DNA of 64,000 nucleotides. It comes from Bacillus subtilis (GTDB lineage: Bacteria; Pseudomonadota; Alphaproteobacteria; Rhizobiales; Rhizobiaceae). The DNA lies in NCBI GenBank assembly GCA_021733665.1, contig JAHREI010000001.1:558001-622000 (forward strand). Direction: 5' to 3'. The notes under the pieces are model-generated. The model did no database searches and was not told where the DNA came from. It saw nothing but the letters and a program-made list of their open reading frames with translations. Below, piece by piece: positions 32,869-42,255 of the stretch. The position numbers and the translations under genes are program-made. How positions within the stretch are numbered: position 1 is the first letter of the stretch; the number at the start of each line of letters is the position of its first letter.

Positions 32869-35661
32869 TCAGAATTTTGCGGTCAGACTGGCGCGGAATG
32901 TCCGTCCCGGAGAGGGCATCAGACCGAGTGTAAGCGCGTCCATGTAATAAACATCAGTGAGGTTATCGATGTTGAAATCAAACGTCGTATCCTCATTGAT
33001 CTTATAACTCGCGAAGATATCCACCAAGGTATATTGGCTCCATTCGATACCGGCGGTATAGCCGCCGCTGCTGCTGTTGCTGAGTTCGGATGCCCGTCGA
33101 CCGGTATAAGTCACACGACTACCCACAGTCAGAGCTTCATCCAGCCAGCGGGTGCCTAGAGTGACCGAGCCGGATTTTTTAGGGGGCAGATGCATTTGTG
33201 CATAGCCGCTCGGTACACCGCCGCCGAAACAGTTTGGCCTTAAAGCGCTACCGGTTTGCTCTGTGGTGCAGAACTCGGTGCCGGTATAATAGATGCCGGA
33301 GGCTTCACCGAAGAACCAGCCATTGTCATAGCGGGCTGAAATTTCATAGCCTTTAAACTTTGCATAATCCAGATTACGCATGGTCGTGGAGCCGATATTC
33401 TCACCCGGTTTATTTTCAATGGTGCGGGTGAGGTAATTATCAATATGATTGTTGAAATAAGCGACTTTGAAGCGCAATTCATCACCGCCGTCAAACACGC
33501 TGTCCAGCTTAAGATTGGAGCCGAATTCCCAGTTTTTGGCATGTTCCGGTTTGAGCGTCAGCAGCGGCGAAGCATCAAAAGACCAGCCTGATGTTGTTTC
33601 AAACAGGTTCGGCGCGCGGATCGCTTCTGCATAGCGGGTGTAGAATTGCAGCCCGTCCAGCGGTTCGATCGTCACAGCCGCAATCGGGGCAAAGCCGGAA
33701 CTCTTTTCCTCATTGTTCAGATAATAGGCATCTGCCGGATTTTTCGTCGGAATACGGGTCAGGGCATTATCGTAGCTATGGGTTTTGGTATAACGCAGCG
33801 TGCCGTCAAATTTCAGCCAGTCGAGCGGTTTCCACTCACCGGAAATGAAGCCGCTGGTTTCTTTGCGCCAGCCGTCACGGGCATTCAGCGTGCCGCCATC
33901 CGGTGTGTTAGGGCGGTGTTTCGACGGCGCCAGCGTCTCATAGGTGTAAGAGCCACCGTAATTCAGTGTCACATCACCCCAGCGCGTATCGAACAGTGTC
34001 TCGTTGGAAAGATCGAAGCCGGTTCGTTTGGCGACATCCGAATAGCCTTGGGTATAGTCATCGCCGAAAAACTCATAAGGCGTGCGGATATCGGTTTCGG
34101 TTTTGGTATGCCAGAGATTGGCGGTGAGATTGATCAGATCATTATTATCCGGCTTCCAATTATAGCGTGCGGTATAGGTATCAACATCCACATCGCTGAG
34201 CGGTGCTTGCACTGCACCTTCACCGCGAATAATTACGGAAGGCATCAGCTCACCGAATTTGCTCTGATATTTCATATAGCCGAGATCAAGCGTATGGCCG
34301 CCCTCCAGCATGAATTTGCCTTTGAGCAGATAAGACGTGTTGTCCTGCGAGGTATTCAGCACTTCTTCGCCTGCACGGTAGCGGTTCAGACCATCAAGCG
34401 CGAAGGATGTTGTCTCAATCCATGTGTCCGGCCGTCCGCCACGACCAGGCCGCACAACGCGGTTGACAGTCTTTCTGATCTGCGGTGTTTCACCCCGTGT
34501 TCCTGCATGGTAATTGCCCACCTTGCGGCGGGTATAGGCAGCAACGAGTTCAAAATTCTCCCAACGCTTGGCAAAGGCAACACTGCCGGAGCCGGAGCTT
34601 GGTTTCAGCACTGCAGGACGGTCAAAGCCTGTCTTGCTGCCAAAATTGCTCATATCCATTTTGGCAACATCATCCGGTATCGGCTGGATCACGCAGGTCG
34701 TATTGCAGCCGGTGATGTAGGATTTTGTCACACCATAGAGGCCGCCCGTAGTGCCTTCCGGTGGCGGGGATGAGGTGTTGCTCATCAGGCTGCCGCGAAC
34801 CCGCCAGCCCGTATCCTGCCCGTCCTTGATAATGTCGTCAGCTGTGAGCGTGCGCATGACAGCGACACCGCCGGTGGCACCCACACCATAAACACCGGCA
34901 GAAGGGCCTTTGACGATCTCCACGCCGCCGATCATATCCGGATCAACATAGTTGCGCGATGCCACGCCGGAATAACCGCGATAAACAGTATTTTGTTGCT
35001 GTGCACCATCAATCACCACCGGCACACGGCCAAAGCCCTGCATCCCGCGAATATTAATATCGATGGCACCGCTGTTGCGGTTGTCGCCGGTCATAATACC
35101 GGCCTGACCTTTGAGAAAGTCACCAGTGGATGTACCGCGAAACAGCTCGATTTTTTCCTGAGACAGATAGGTGGATGAGCCGGGGCTAGAATAAGTGGCA
35201 TCCGCCGCAGCGATGGCACTGTTTCCGGCAATGGTGATGGTGTTGAGGGTGATTGCACCTTCCGGCACGCTGCCTGCATTGCCCGTTGCTGCCGGTGCAG
35301 GCGCATTGAGGGTCACAGACGTCGGCGAGGTGAAATGATAGCTGATACCGCTGCCTGACAGCAACTGGCTGAGAGCAGCTTCCGCAGACATGGTGCCTTT
35401 GACGCCGTTGGTGGAGAGCCCGCGTGTAACAGACGCATCATAGACAAGACGGATGCGGGAGGTGTCGGCGAAGCGGTTAAGCGCTGTGGTGAGATTGCCG
35501 GATGCAATGGCATAGCTGAAACTGGCGCTTTGCTGGGCTGCAACAGGAGCAGAGCCATAAAGTAAAACGCCACCGGATAAAGCGGCAATGGCTGCCGAAT
35601 TCAGTAGTAAAGCTGTCAGAAATTGTGAAGGGCGCAAACCGGCATTCATCCGCGTGGTCAT
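32869..35661 (-). CDS. TonB-dependent outer-membrane receptor with STN signalling domain (haem/haemoglobin-type)
   Basis: A receptor of about 930 residues. After the signal region (ending GSAPVAAQ) comes a secretin/TonB N-terminal (STN) domain (FSYAIASGNLTTALNRFAD, then GLSTNGVKGTMSAEAALSQLL). A plug (AIDINIRGMQGFGRVPVVIDG, GVEIVKGPSAGVYG) and a 22-stranded barrel follow, ending in ASLTAKF. The plug and EAIRAPNLFETT resemble the haemoglobin/transferrin/lactoferrin receptor group, so haem or a haem protein is the best guess, but a siderophore is possible. The STN domain plus the upstream fecR and fecI genes mark a receptor that signals its own induction. ATG 35661 is favoured over an upstream in-frame codon at 35700. 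The ribosome site is weak. Confidence 0.85.
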   Translation of the reverse strand: MTTRMNAGLRPSQFLTALLLNSAAIAALSGGVLLYGSAPVAAQQSASFSYAIASGNLTTALNRFADTSRIRLVYDASVTRGLSTNGVKGTMSAEAALSQLLSGSGISYHFTSPTSVTLNAPAPAATGNAGSVPEGAITLNTITIAGNSAIAAADATYSSPGSSTYLSQEKIELFRGTSTGDFLKGQAGIMTGDNRNSGAIDINIRGMQGFGRVPVVIDGAQQQNTVYRGYSGVASRNYVDPDMIGGVEIVKGPSAGVYGVGATGGVAVMRTLTADDIIKDGQDTGWRVRGSLMSNTSSPPPEGTTGGLYGVTKSYITGCNTTCVIQPIPDDVAKMDMSNFGSKTGFDRPAVLKPSSGSGSVAFAKRWENFELVAAYTRRKVGNYHAGTRGETPQIRKTVNRVVRPGRGGRPDTWIETTSFALDGLNRYRAGEEVLNTSQDNTSYLLKGKFMLEGGHTLDLGYMKYQSKFGELMPSVIIRGEGAVQAPLSDVDVDTYTARYNWKPDNNDLINLTANLWHTKTETDIRTPYEFFGDDYTQGYSDVAKRTGFDLSNETLFDTRWGDVTLNYGGSYTYETLAPSKHRPNTPDGGTLNARDGWRKETSGFISGEWKPLDWLKFDGTLRYTKTHSYDNALTRIPTKNPADAYYLNNEEKSSGFAPIAAVTIEPLDGLQFYTRYAEAIRAPNLFETTSGWSFDASPLLTLKPEHAKNWEFGSNLKLDSVFDGGDELRFKVAYFNNHIDNYLTRTIENKPGENIGSTTMRNLDYAKFKGYEISARYDNGWFFGEASGIYYTGTEFCTTEQTGSALRPNCFGGGVPSGYAQMHLPPKKSGSVTLGTRWLDEALTVGSRVTYTGRRASELSNSSSGGYTAGIEWSQYTLVDIFASYKINEDTTFDFNIDNLTDVYYMDALTLGLMPSPGRTFRASLTAKF

Positions 35662-35775
35662 ACTGTCAAATTCCGCTGTAAATCTGTGCAACAGGCACAT
35701 TCATAACGGTAGACGAGCGAGTATCTTAAAACCGGATATTAATAATCATCTTTTTGTAAAAATATTTTACTGCAT

Positions 35776-36747
35776 TCAGTGATGCAGCAATATCAGATAA
35801 TTACTGAGCCGTGTGGAGCGGATATTCAGGGCATTTTCCAGATCATTGATAGCTGCGGATGTATTTTTCGTATCAAACACGCCGCTCACACGCTGTTCAC
35901 GGATTTCCGGATCGGTGATGCGGATCAGCCCTGCATGATAGCGATTGAGTTCATTGATAACTTCACCAAGCGGCTGGTCTGTGACCATCAGCTTGCCGCG
36001 CCGCCATGCGGTTGCGCTATCGGCGTCAATCGTGCTGACTGAGGAGACGGAACTGCGGGTGAAATGTGCCGTCTCATCAGCATGAAGCACAATTGCCGGT
36101 GCCTGATCAGCACTGCCTTTGATCGCGACCTTACTCTCCAGCACGGTCACTTCTGTGCTTTGTGGTTCCTGACGCACAGCATAAATGGTGCCGAGCGCTG
36201 TAGCTTCCCCCTCATTGGTTTCCACACGGAACGGACGGGTTTTATCGGCGGCAACGGTGAACAATGCCTCGCCTTTCAATAGGCGTATTCTGCGCTCGTG
36301 CTGCGTGTAGAGAACTTCAAGTGCGGTTGCTGTGTTCAGCTCAGCGGTGGAACCATCGGGCAGGGTAACACGCTCGCTTTGTCCTTTGGCGGTATAGATA
36401 TCGGCCTGCATCCGTGTCGGCACATCATAAAGATAGGTACCGGAAAGCGCGAGCGCTGCGAATAGTCCAGCGGCGGCAACGGACTGCCATCGGGTGAAAA
36501 CAGAACGGGGCAGAAGTGTAGTTTTGGCAGGGAGCGGGATGACATTATTCTGCACGGATGGTTTTGGCAGCAATGCAGTCTCATACCAGATGCCGGATAC
36601 TTCATGATAGACAACACGATGCCTTGCACTGGCGGCAAGCCAGTCGTCAAAGGCACGCTGATCCGCGTCGGAAAGCGCAGTGTCTTCCTGTCGGGCAAAC
36701 CACAGAGCCGCTTGCTCAAGGATATGATGCTCTGTTGTGTCTCTCAT
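35776..36747 (-). CDS. FecR-family anti-sigma factor
   Basis: A 323-residue inner-membrane regulator. The cytoplasmic N-terminal DUF4880 segment (ILEQAALWFARQEDTALSDADQRAFDDWLAAS) binds the sigma factor. One membrane helix (SVAAAGLFAALALSGTYLYDV, about residues 88-108) and a periplasmic FecR domain follow (GQSERVTLPDGSTAELNTATALEV, RRIRLLKGEALFTV). The C-terminal part contacts the STN domain of the receptor. It sits between the fecI-like and receptor genes in the order sigma, anti-sigma, receptor, all on the minus strand. Confidence 0.9.
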   Translation of the reverse strand: MRDTTEHHILEQAALWFARQEDTALSDADQRAFDDWLAASARHRVVYHEVSGIWYETALLPKPSVQNNVIPLPAKTTLLPRSVFTRWQSVAAAGLFAALALSGTYLYDVPTRMQADIYTAKGQSERVTLPDGSTAELNTATALEVLYTQHERRIRLLKGEALFTVAADKTRPFRVETNEGEATALGTIYAVRQEPQSTEVTVLESKVAIKGSADQAPAIVLHADETAHFTRSSVSSVSTIDADSATAWRRGKLMVTDQPLGEVINELNRYHAGLIRITDPEIREQRVSGVFDTKNTSAAINDLENALNIRSTRLSNYLILLHH

Positions 36748-36845
36748 AAAAGGTTCTGTTTCATTCCCTGTGTTCGTTATGTTGATAAGCTTCCTGTTGA
36801 GTAGACGAATGAGAACGGCAAATTCCTCATTGATTTATAAAATAA

Positions 36846-37394
36846 TTATCCGCGCTCCCGCATCCGCCTTGTACAATGTGCCATTGCGGCAGCAAGATGT
36901 TTCTCGACGGCACTTCTGGTAATCTTCATGCGGGCGGCAATTTCTGCATGGGACAGCTCGTCAAAACGCCGCAAAATAAAACATTCGCGGCAGCGCGGCG
37001 GGAGTTCATCAATGGCTTCCTGCAGGATTTTCAGGCGCTGCCGCGCGATCAGCTGGTCTTCGGCATTTTGGGTATCCGCTGCAATGTCCGGCGCTTCTGC
37101 TGTACTGAAACGCTCACGGGTACGCCGTAACTTGCGAAAATGATCGGTTACCAGATTGTTGAGGATACGAAACAGGAAAGCGCGCATATTGCGCAGCTCG
37201 GAACTGTCGCTGTTGACAGCACGTAAATAGGTTTCCTGCACCAGATCTTCAGCCAGTGCCGTATCTCCGGTTCTGGAGCGGGCAAAATTATGCAATTCAC
37301 GATAATGACCTGCACTGTCCGGTGCCGCATCTTCGTGCTTTACAATTTTGCTTTGGCCGTCGTTATGCGGCGCATCGGGGTCCGAAAAATCCAT
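36846..37394 (-). CDS. FecI-type ECF sigma factor
   Basis: An ECF sigma factor of about 182 residues. Region 2 (FARSRTGDTALAEDLVQETYLRAV, FLFRILNNLVTDHFRK) and region 4 (ELPPRCRECFILRRFDELSHAEIAARM, then ITRSAVEKHLAAAMAHC) are complete. It should direct RNA polymerase to the receptor promoter when released by FecR. ATG 37394 is chosen, with weak AGAGCGG upstream; a TTG at 37424 is in frame. A 98-base gap separates it from fecR. Iron control by Fur, Irr or RirA is expected from known systems, but I could not identify a binding site. Confidence 0.88.
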   Translation of the reverse strand: MDFSDPDAPHNDGQSKIVKHEDAAPDSAGHYRELHNFARSRTGDTALAEDLVQETYLRAVNSDSSELRNMRAFLFRILNNLVTDHFRKLRRTRERFSTAEAPDIAADTQNAEDQLIARQRLKILQEAIDELPPRCRECFILRRFDELSHAEIAARMKITRSAVEKHLAAAMAHCTRRMRERG

Positions 37395-37666
37395 GCCGCT
37401 CTGAAAATGAAGAATGCTGATCAAAGCCGCTTATATAAAATATGATTTTTATAATCAAGTTAATTGCCCGTACAAATTTGGGTTAAAATCAGGCATGCAG
37501 CCTGAGATGAATATCAATGCGCATAAAACTTATGCAGCAGAGTAATTCCGCAAATCGCGGGAAAAGAAAATCAGATTTCAATAAATCCGGATCGTGGAAA
37601 ATTATCCCTCTTGGAGAAGCACAAAACCGCTCCTATGATGCTGTTTTTCAACAGGTCAATGCCACC

Positions 37667-38776
37667 ATGCTTCACGTGCCTGCCTATATGCTCACAACCG
37701 GTCCGGTCCCTGCCTATCCGGAGGTGCTCCGTGCATTGGGGCAGCCGGTTTCCTATGACTATACGGATGCATTTCAGTCATTTTATCAAAGCGTGATTGA
37801 GAAGCTGGCGCAGGTCATGCGCACCGGTAACCAGCCGGTGATTATGCAGGGTGAGGCTATTCTCGGCATTGAGGCGGCAGCTGCGGGTCTGATTACCCGT
37901 CAGGATGTGGTGCTTAATCTGGTATCGGGTGTGTATGGCAAGGGCTTCGGGCCTTGGGCAGCGCGCTATGGCCGTGAAGTTATTGAACTGGCAGTGGATT
38001 ATGATGATGTTATTGATCCGCAGCCTGTCGAGACCGCACTTAAACAGCGCCCTGATATCAGTATTATTGCAGTTTGCCATCATGATACGCCTTCGGGCAC
38101 GCTCAATCCTCTGGCGGAGATCGGTGCGATCGCAGCGCGTCATGGTGCTTATCTGATTGTTGATGCGGTGTCATCTTTTGGTGGCATGGATGTGCATCCT
38201 GAAACTGTGCATGCGGATATTTTCATTACATCTCCGTCCAAATGTCTGGGCAGCACACCGGGACTGACGCTGGCGGCGTTAAGTGATCGTGCATGGCAGA
38301 AAATGGCCTCTAATCCGGATGCACCACGGGCATCATTCCTGAGCCTTCTGGATTGGAAAGAGGCATGGCGGGCTGGCAATGCTTTTCCGGTAACGCCGTC
38401 GGTTGCGGAAATTTATGCTCTCAATGCTGCGCTTGATCTTTATCTGGCAGAAGGGGCTGCAAATGTCTGGGCGCGCCATGCCAAGACTGCTCAAATCGCC
38501 CGTGAAGGTGTCAAAGCATTGGGGCTGGATTTATGGCCGCGTCAGGAAGCTTATGTATCACCGACTGCGACAGTGTTTAAAGTACCGGATGGGATCAGCG
38601 ATGTGGCTTTGCGCGATCTGATGCTGCGCGACCATGATGTGCTGGTATCGCTGGGTCGCAAGGATACAGCTGGCAAGGTGTTGCGCATCGGTCATATGGG
38701 GGCATCTGCGCAACCGGAGTTTGCGGCAAAGACTATTGAGGCTTTGGCTGCTGCATTGAAAAAGCTTAAGATTTAA
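37667..38776 (+). CDS. Pyridoxamine-pyruvate aminotransferase-like class V aminotransferase
   Basis: A 369-residue PLP enzyme of the class V (alanine-glyoxylate) group. Its sequence closely follows what I recall of Mesorhizobium loti pyridoxamine-pyruvate aminotransferase: TTGPVPAYPEVLRALG, VLNLVSGVYGKGFGPWAARYG, VCHHDTPSGTLNPL and YLIVDAVSSFGGMD, with Schiff-base lysine K192 in SPSKCLGS and R of LRIGHMG near the end. That enzyme converts pyridoxamine and pyruvate to pyridoxal and alanine. Other vitamin B6 degradation genes are absent nearby, so the true amine substrate is open. ATG 37667 gives a length close to the family; the frame stays open to 37517. The gene leads an ABC importer cluster that starts 24 bases downstream. 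Confidence 0.82.
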   Translation: MLHVPAYMLTTGPVPAYPEVLRALGQPVSYDYTDAFQSFYQSVIEKLAQVMRTGNQPVIMQGEAILGIEAAAAGLITRQDVVLNLVSGVYGKGFGPWAARYGREVIELAVDYDDVIDPQPVETALKQRPDISIIAVCHHDTPSGTLNPLAEIGAIAARHGAYLIVDAVSSFGGMDVHPETVHADIFITSPSKCLGSTPGLTLAALSDRAWQKMASNPDAPRASFLSLLDWKEAWRAGNAFPVTPSVAEIYALNAALDLYLAEGAANVWARHAKTAQIAREGVKALGLDLWPRQEAYVSPTATVFKVPDGISDVALRDLMLRDHDVLVSLGRKDTAGKVLRIGHMGASAQPEFAAKTIEALAAALKKLKI

Positions 38777-38800
38777 GCGGTTACAGAGGGACAGGGTATT

Positions 38801-40450
38801 ATGACAAGATTGACGCTTAACCGACGCGCTCTGCTGGCAGGAACTGCCGGTCTTGCAGCATTGTCTGTTCTGCCGCGTTTTGCTTTGGCGCAAAGTTCAA
38901 CATCGCCGCGCCGTGAAGCGGTTGTACCCAATCGCGGCGGTCGTCTGGTGGTTGCGGCAGATAGCGAACCGGCTAATCTTAATCCGGCAATTGTCGCCTC
39001 CAATGGTGTGTTCTTTGTTGCCAGCAAAGTGATTGAGCAGCTAGCCGAGCAGTCTTATATGAATGTTGATCAGCCGGATGGTTTGAAGCCGCTGCTGGCC
39101 ACCAGTTGGGAAGGTTCGGCAGATGGTCTGTCTGCCACGTTTAAACTGCGTGAAGGCGTGACATGGCATGACGGCAAACCGTTCACGTCTGCTGATGTGG
39201 CATTCTCAGCGCTGGAAGTCTGGAAGAAACTGCAAAATCTCGGCCGCTCGGTTTTCAAAAATCTGGAAAGCGTTGATACGCCGGATGAGCATACAGCTGT
39301 CTTCCGTTTCTCCGAGCCGACACCGTTTCAGCTGATCCGCAACGCCTTGCCCGTAGTGACTTCAATACTGCCGAAACATCTTTATGAAGGCACGGATATT
39401 GCCAAGAATTCGGCCAATGAAAAACTTGTGGGCACGGGGCCGTTTGTCTATGGTGATCATAAACCGGGTGAATATTACCTGCTGAAACGCAATGAGAATT
39501 ACTGGGACAAAGAAGCACCTGCACTGGATGAGATCATCTATCAGGTGCTGCCGGATCGCGCTTCTGCGGGTAATGCGCTGGAAGCCGATCAGATCCAGCT
39601 GGCTGCTTTCTCTGCTGTGCCACTGGCTGATCTGGAGCGGATTTCCAAAGTGCCGGGGTTGAAAGTCTATGCCGACGGCTATGAGGCGCTGACCTATCAG
39701 TTGAGTGTCGAACTTAATCATCGTCGCAAAGAACTTGCTGACCTTAAAGTGCGCCAGGCTATCGCCCATGCGATTGATAAGGACTTTGTGGTTAAGACGA
39801 TTTTCCTCGGCTACGCCAAACCGGCGACAGGCCCGGTACCGGCTTTTGACACAGTATTTTATGCACCGGATACGCAGCAATATGCATTTGATATTGCCAA
39901 AGCCGAAAGCCTGCTGGATGAGGCCGGCTATAAAAAGGGCGCTGACGGTTTCCGCTTTAAACTGAAGCTGCTGCCTGCACCATTCTTCAATGAAACTAAG
40001 CAATTCGGCGATTACCTGCGGCAGGCGCTGGTGAAAATCGGTATTGATGCGGTGATTGTTGCCAATGATTCACCGGCACATCTCAAAGCGGTCTACACCG
40101 ATCATGATTTTGATATCGCGGTAGCCACGCCGGTTTACCGTTCTGATCCGGCGATCTCGACAACAGTGCTGTTCCAGAGCGGATTACCGGCTGGTGCGCC
40201 GTTCACCAACCAGTATGGCTATAAGAATGAAGCGGTTGATGCACTGATTGCCAAGGGTGCGGTGACTTTGGACGATGGGCTACGTGCAGGTATCTATCAG
40301 GATTTGCAGCGTCTGGTGGCAGAAGATTTGCCGCTGATCAATGTCGCGGATTTCTCGTTCATTACGGTTGCCAGCGAACGCGTGCAGAATGTCTCGGATA
40401 ATCCGCGCTGGGCGGTGTCCGGCTGGGCGAATACCGGTTTGCAAGAGTAA
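38801..40450 (+). CDS. ABC transporter solute-binding protein, family 5 (peptide/nickel type)
   Basis: A 549-residue periplasmic binding protein. The N-terminus MTRLTLNRRALLAGTAGLAAL has a twin-arginine-like NRR motif before the hydrophobic segment, so Tat or Sec export is possible; cleavage is near ALAQ. The SBP family 5 signature appears as LKPLLATSWEGSADGLSATFK, LREGVTWHDGKPFTSADVAFS and VGTGPFVYGDHKPGEYYLLKR. Members bind peptides, nickel chelates or other small solutes. It is the first importer gene after the aminotransferase and begins 24 bases after its stop, with GAGGGACAGGG upstream. Confidence 0.9.
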   Translation: MTRLTLNRRALLAGTAGLAALSVLPRFALAQSSTSPRREAVVPNRGGRLVVAADSEPANLNPAIVASNGVFFVASKVIEQLAEQSYMNVDQPDGLKPLLATSWEGSADGLSATFKLREGVTWHDGKPFTSADVAFSALEVWKKLQNLGRSVFKNLESVDTPDEHTAVFRFSEPTPFQLIRNALPVVTSILPKHLYEGTDIAKNSANEKLVGTGPFVYGDHKPGEYYLLKRNENYWDKEAPALDEIIYQVLPDRASAGNALEADQIQLAAFSAVPLADLERISKVPGLKVYADGYEALTYQLSVELNHRRKELADLKVRQAIAHAIDKDFVVKTIFLGYAKPATGPVPAFDTVFYAPDTQQYAFDIAKAESLLDEAGYKKGADGFRFKLKLLPAPFFNETKQFGDYLRQALVKIGIDAVIVANDSPAHLKAVYTDHDFDIAVATPVYRSDPAISTTVLFQSGLPAGAPFTNQYGYKNEAVDALIAKGAVTLDDGLRAGIYQDLQRLVAEDLPLINVADFSFITVASERVQNVSDNPRWAVSGWANTGLQE

Positions 40451-40456
40451 ATATCA

Positions 40457-41428
40457 GTGCCGTTTCTCCTCCGTCGTCTTGCCAGTATCCTTCCGGTTCT
40501 GGGTATTGTTCTGGTGGGCAGCTTCCTTATTCTGGAGGCTGCTCCCGGCGATGCCGTGGATGCTTATGTGGCGCAGATGGGCGGGGCAGATGCGCAGCAG
40601 CTTGAAGCTTTACGCCAGTCATGGGGATTAGATCAGGGGCCGTTGCAGCGGTTCTTTGCCTATGTCACGGCGCTGTTTTCCGGTGATTTCGGCTGGTCCT
40701 CGGCTTTTCAGCGTCCGGTGCTGGATGTTATTCTGGAGCGGCTTCCGGCAACATTACTGCTGATGGGCGTATCGACATTTCTGGCATTTTTTGCCGGTTC
40801 TCTGCTCGGCATCGTGGCCGGTGCCAAACCGCATTCCAAGCGTGACCGCTTGTTGTCGCTGACCTCACTGGCACTTTATGCCGTGCCTGGTTTCTGGCTG
40901 GGTTTGGTGCTGATTGTGATCTTCGGCGTAACATTGCGCTGGCTGCCCATCGGGGGACTGGAAACTATTGCGTCTGGCAAAACGGGACTGGCGAGAGCGG
41001 GGGATATCAGCCGACATCTGATCCTGCCGGTGGCGGCACTTTCCAGTGTTTATCTTACGCTCTATCTGAGGCTGATGCGGGATCGCATGGCCGATCTGCA
41101 TCAGGAAATGTTTGTGCAGGCGCTGAAAGCACGCGGTATTTCTTCGCGCCGTATCATCTGGCGACACATTGCCCGTAATGCTGTGTTGCCGGTAGTGACA
41201 ATGTTGGGCCTGCAGGCCGGTGTGATGCTCGGCGGCAGTGTGGTGATTGAGAGTGTCTTTGCCATTCCGGGTTTCGGGCGTCTGGCCGCAGAAGCCGTTG
41301 CCAAACGCGATACGGCCTTGTTGCTTGGTGTCATTCTGTTTGGTGCTTTCACGGTGATCATTGCCAATCTGCTGATTGATCTGGCCTATGCGCGGCTTGA
41401 TCCGCGGGTGCGGAGTAAGCCGCAATGA
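40457..41428 (+). CDS. ABC transporter permease, DppB type
   Basis: A 323-residue inner-membrane permease with six helices. MPFLLRRLASILPVLGIVLVG at the start and the EAA coupling loop FVQALKARGISSRRIIWRHIARNA are standard for DppB/OppB. It forms the membrane channel with the next permease. The start is a GTG 6 bases after the binding-protein stop with a weak ribosome site, suggesting translational coupling. The stop overlaps the next gene by 4 bases. Confidence 0.9.
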   Translation: MPFLLRRLASILPVLGIVLVGSFLILEAAPGDAVDAYVAQMGGADAQQLEALRQSWGLDQGPLQRFFAYVTALFSGDFGWSSAFQRPVLDVILERLPATLLLMGVSTFLAFFAGSLLGIVAGAKPHSKRDRLLSLTSLALYAVPGFWLGLVLIVIFGVTLRWLPIGGLETIASGKTGLARAGDISRHLILPVAALSSVYLTLYLRLMRDRMADLHQEMFVQALKARGISSRRIIWRHIARNAVLPVVTMLGLQAGVMLGGSVVIESVFAIPGFGRLAAEAVAKRDTALLLGVILFGAFTVIIANLLIDLAYARLDPRVRSKPQ

Positions 41429-42255
41429 AATTTTTCCAGACTTTGGACAGACAGGGCAAGGCCGGTATTGGTCTTCTGATACTTTTAGGACTAATGGCGC
41501 TGTCTGCACCATTATTGTTTGCCGGTGATCCGCTGGCAATCGCCGGAGAACCGCTAATCCGGCCATTCACAAATTATGCTCATTGGCTCGGGACGGACCG
41601 GCTGGGGCGCGATGTGCTGGCAGGGCTGTTTCATGGCGCACGCACGACTTTGCTGGTGGCATTGAGTTCCGCCGCCGCTGCGCTGATTGCCGGTAGTCTG
41701 ATCGGCACATTGGCTGGATTTCTCGGTGGTTTTGCCGACAATGTTCTGATGCGGATCACTGAGGCGTTTCAGACTGTGCCGGGATTTTTGCTGGCACTGG
41801 CGATGATCAATGTGCTGGGGCCAAGCATTCCGACGCTGATTATTGCAATCAGTATTGGCAGCTGGACACAGGCTGCACGGGTGACACGGGCGGAGGTGCT
41901 GTCTCTGCGTGAGCGCGATTTCGTTGCCGCTGCCCGCACGCTGGGGCAGGGGCCGTTCTCCATTGCTTTTCGGGAAATTCTGCCCAATGCTTTTGGGCCT
42001 GCTGCATCGCTGGCAGCCGTTTCGGTCGCGGCGGCCATTCTGATTGAAGCCTCACTAGCCTTCTTAGGCTTTGGCGATCCGAACAGCGTGACATGGGGCA
42101 CGATGATTGCCGAAGGACGCAGCGTGCTGCGTTCAGCGCCATATCTCTCAATCATTCCGGGGCTGGCATTGGTGGTGACTGTTCTTGCCGTGCATCTCAC
42201 CGGACAGGCGCTGACCCGCCGCCCATCATCAGTGAGGGCGCGCGGCAATGTCTGA
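41425..42255 (+). CDS. ABC transporter permease, DppC type
   Basis: A 276-residue permease. The N-terminal helix (GIGLLILLGLMALSAPLLFAG) is followed by HWLGTDRLGRDVLAGLFHGART, the hallmark of DppC/OppC, and an EAA loop (LRERDFVAAARTLGQGPFSIAFREILPNA). It overlaps the DppB-type gene by 4 bases and the first ATPase gene by 8, so it is tightly coupled within the importer operon. Confidence 0.9.
   Translation: MKFFQTLDRQGKAGIGLLILLGLMALSAPLLFAGDPLAIAGEPLIRPFTNYAHWLGTDRLGRDVLAGLFHGARTTLLVALSSAAAALIAGSLIGTLAGFLGGFADNVLMRITEAFQTVPGFLLALAMINVLGPSIPTLIIAISIGSWTQAARVTRAEVLSLRERDFVAAARTLGQGPFSIAFREILPNAFGPAASLAAVSVAAAILIEASLAFLGFGDPNSVTWGTMIAEGRSVLRSAPYLSIIPGLALVVTVLAVHLTGQALTRRPSSVRARGNV

Noticed and set aside
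33646-34773. 375-codon antisense frame over the TonB receptor
   Set aside because: The receptor frame is complete with plug and barrel motifs; the antisense product resembles nothing.
37517-37666. 50-codon N-terminal extension of the aminotransferase
   Set aside because: The extension is Asn/Ser/Lys-rich, has no ribosome site and is absent from the recalled Mesorhizobium enzyme, whose active-site lysine lies at nearly the same distance from the shorter start.
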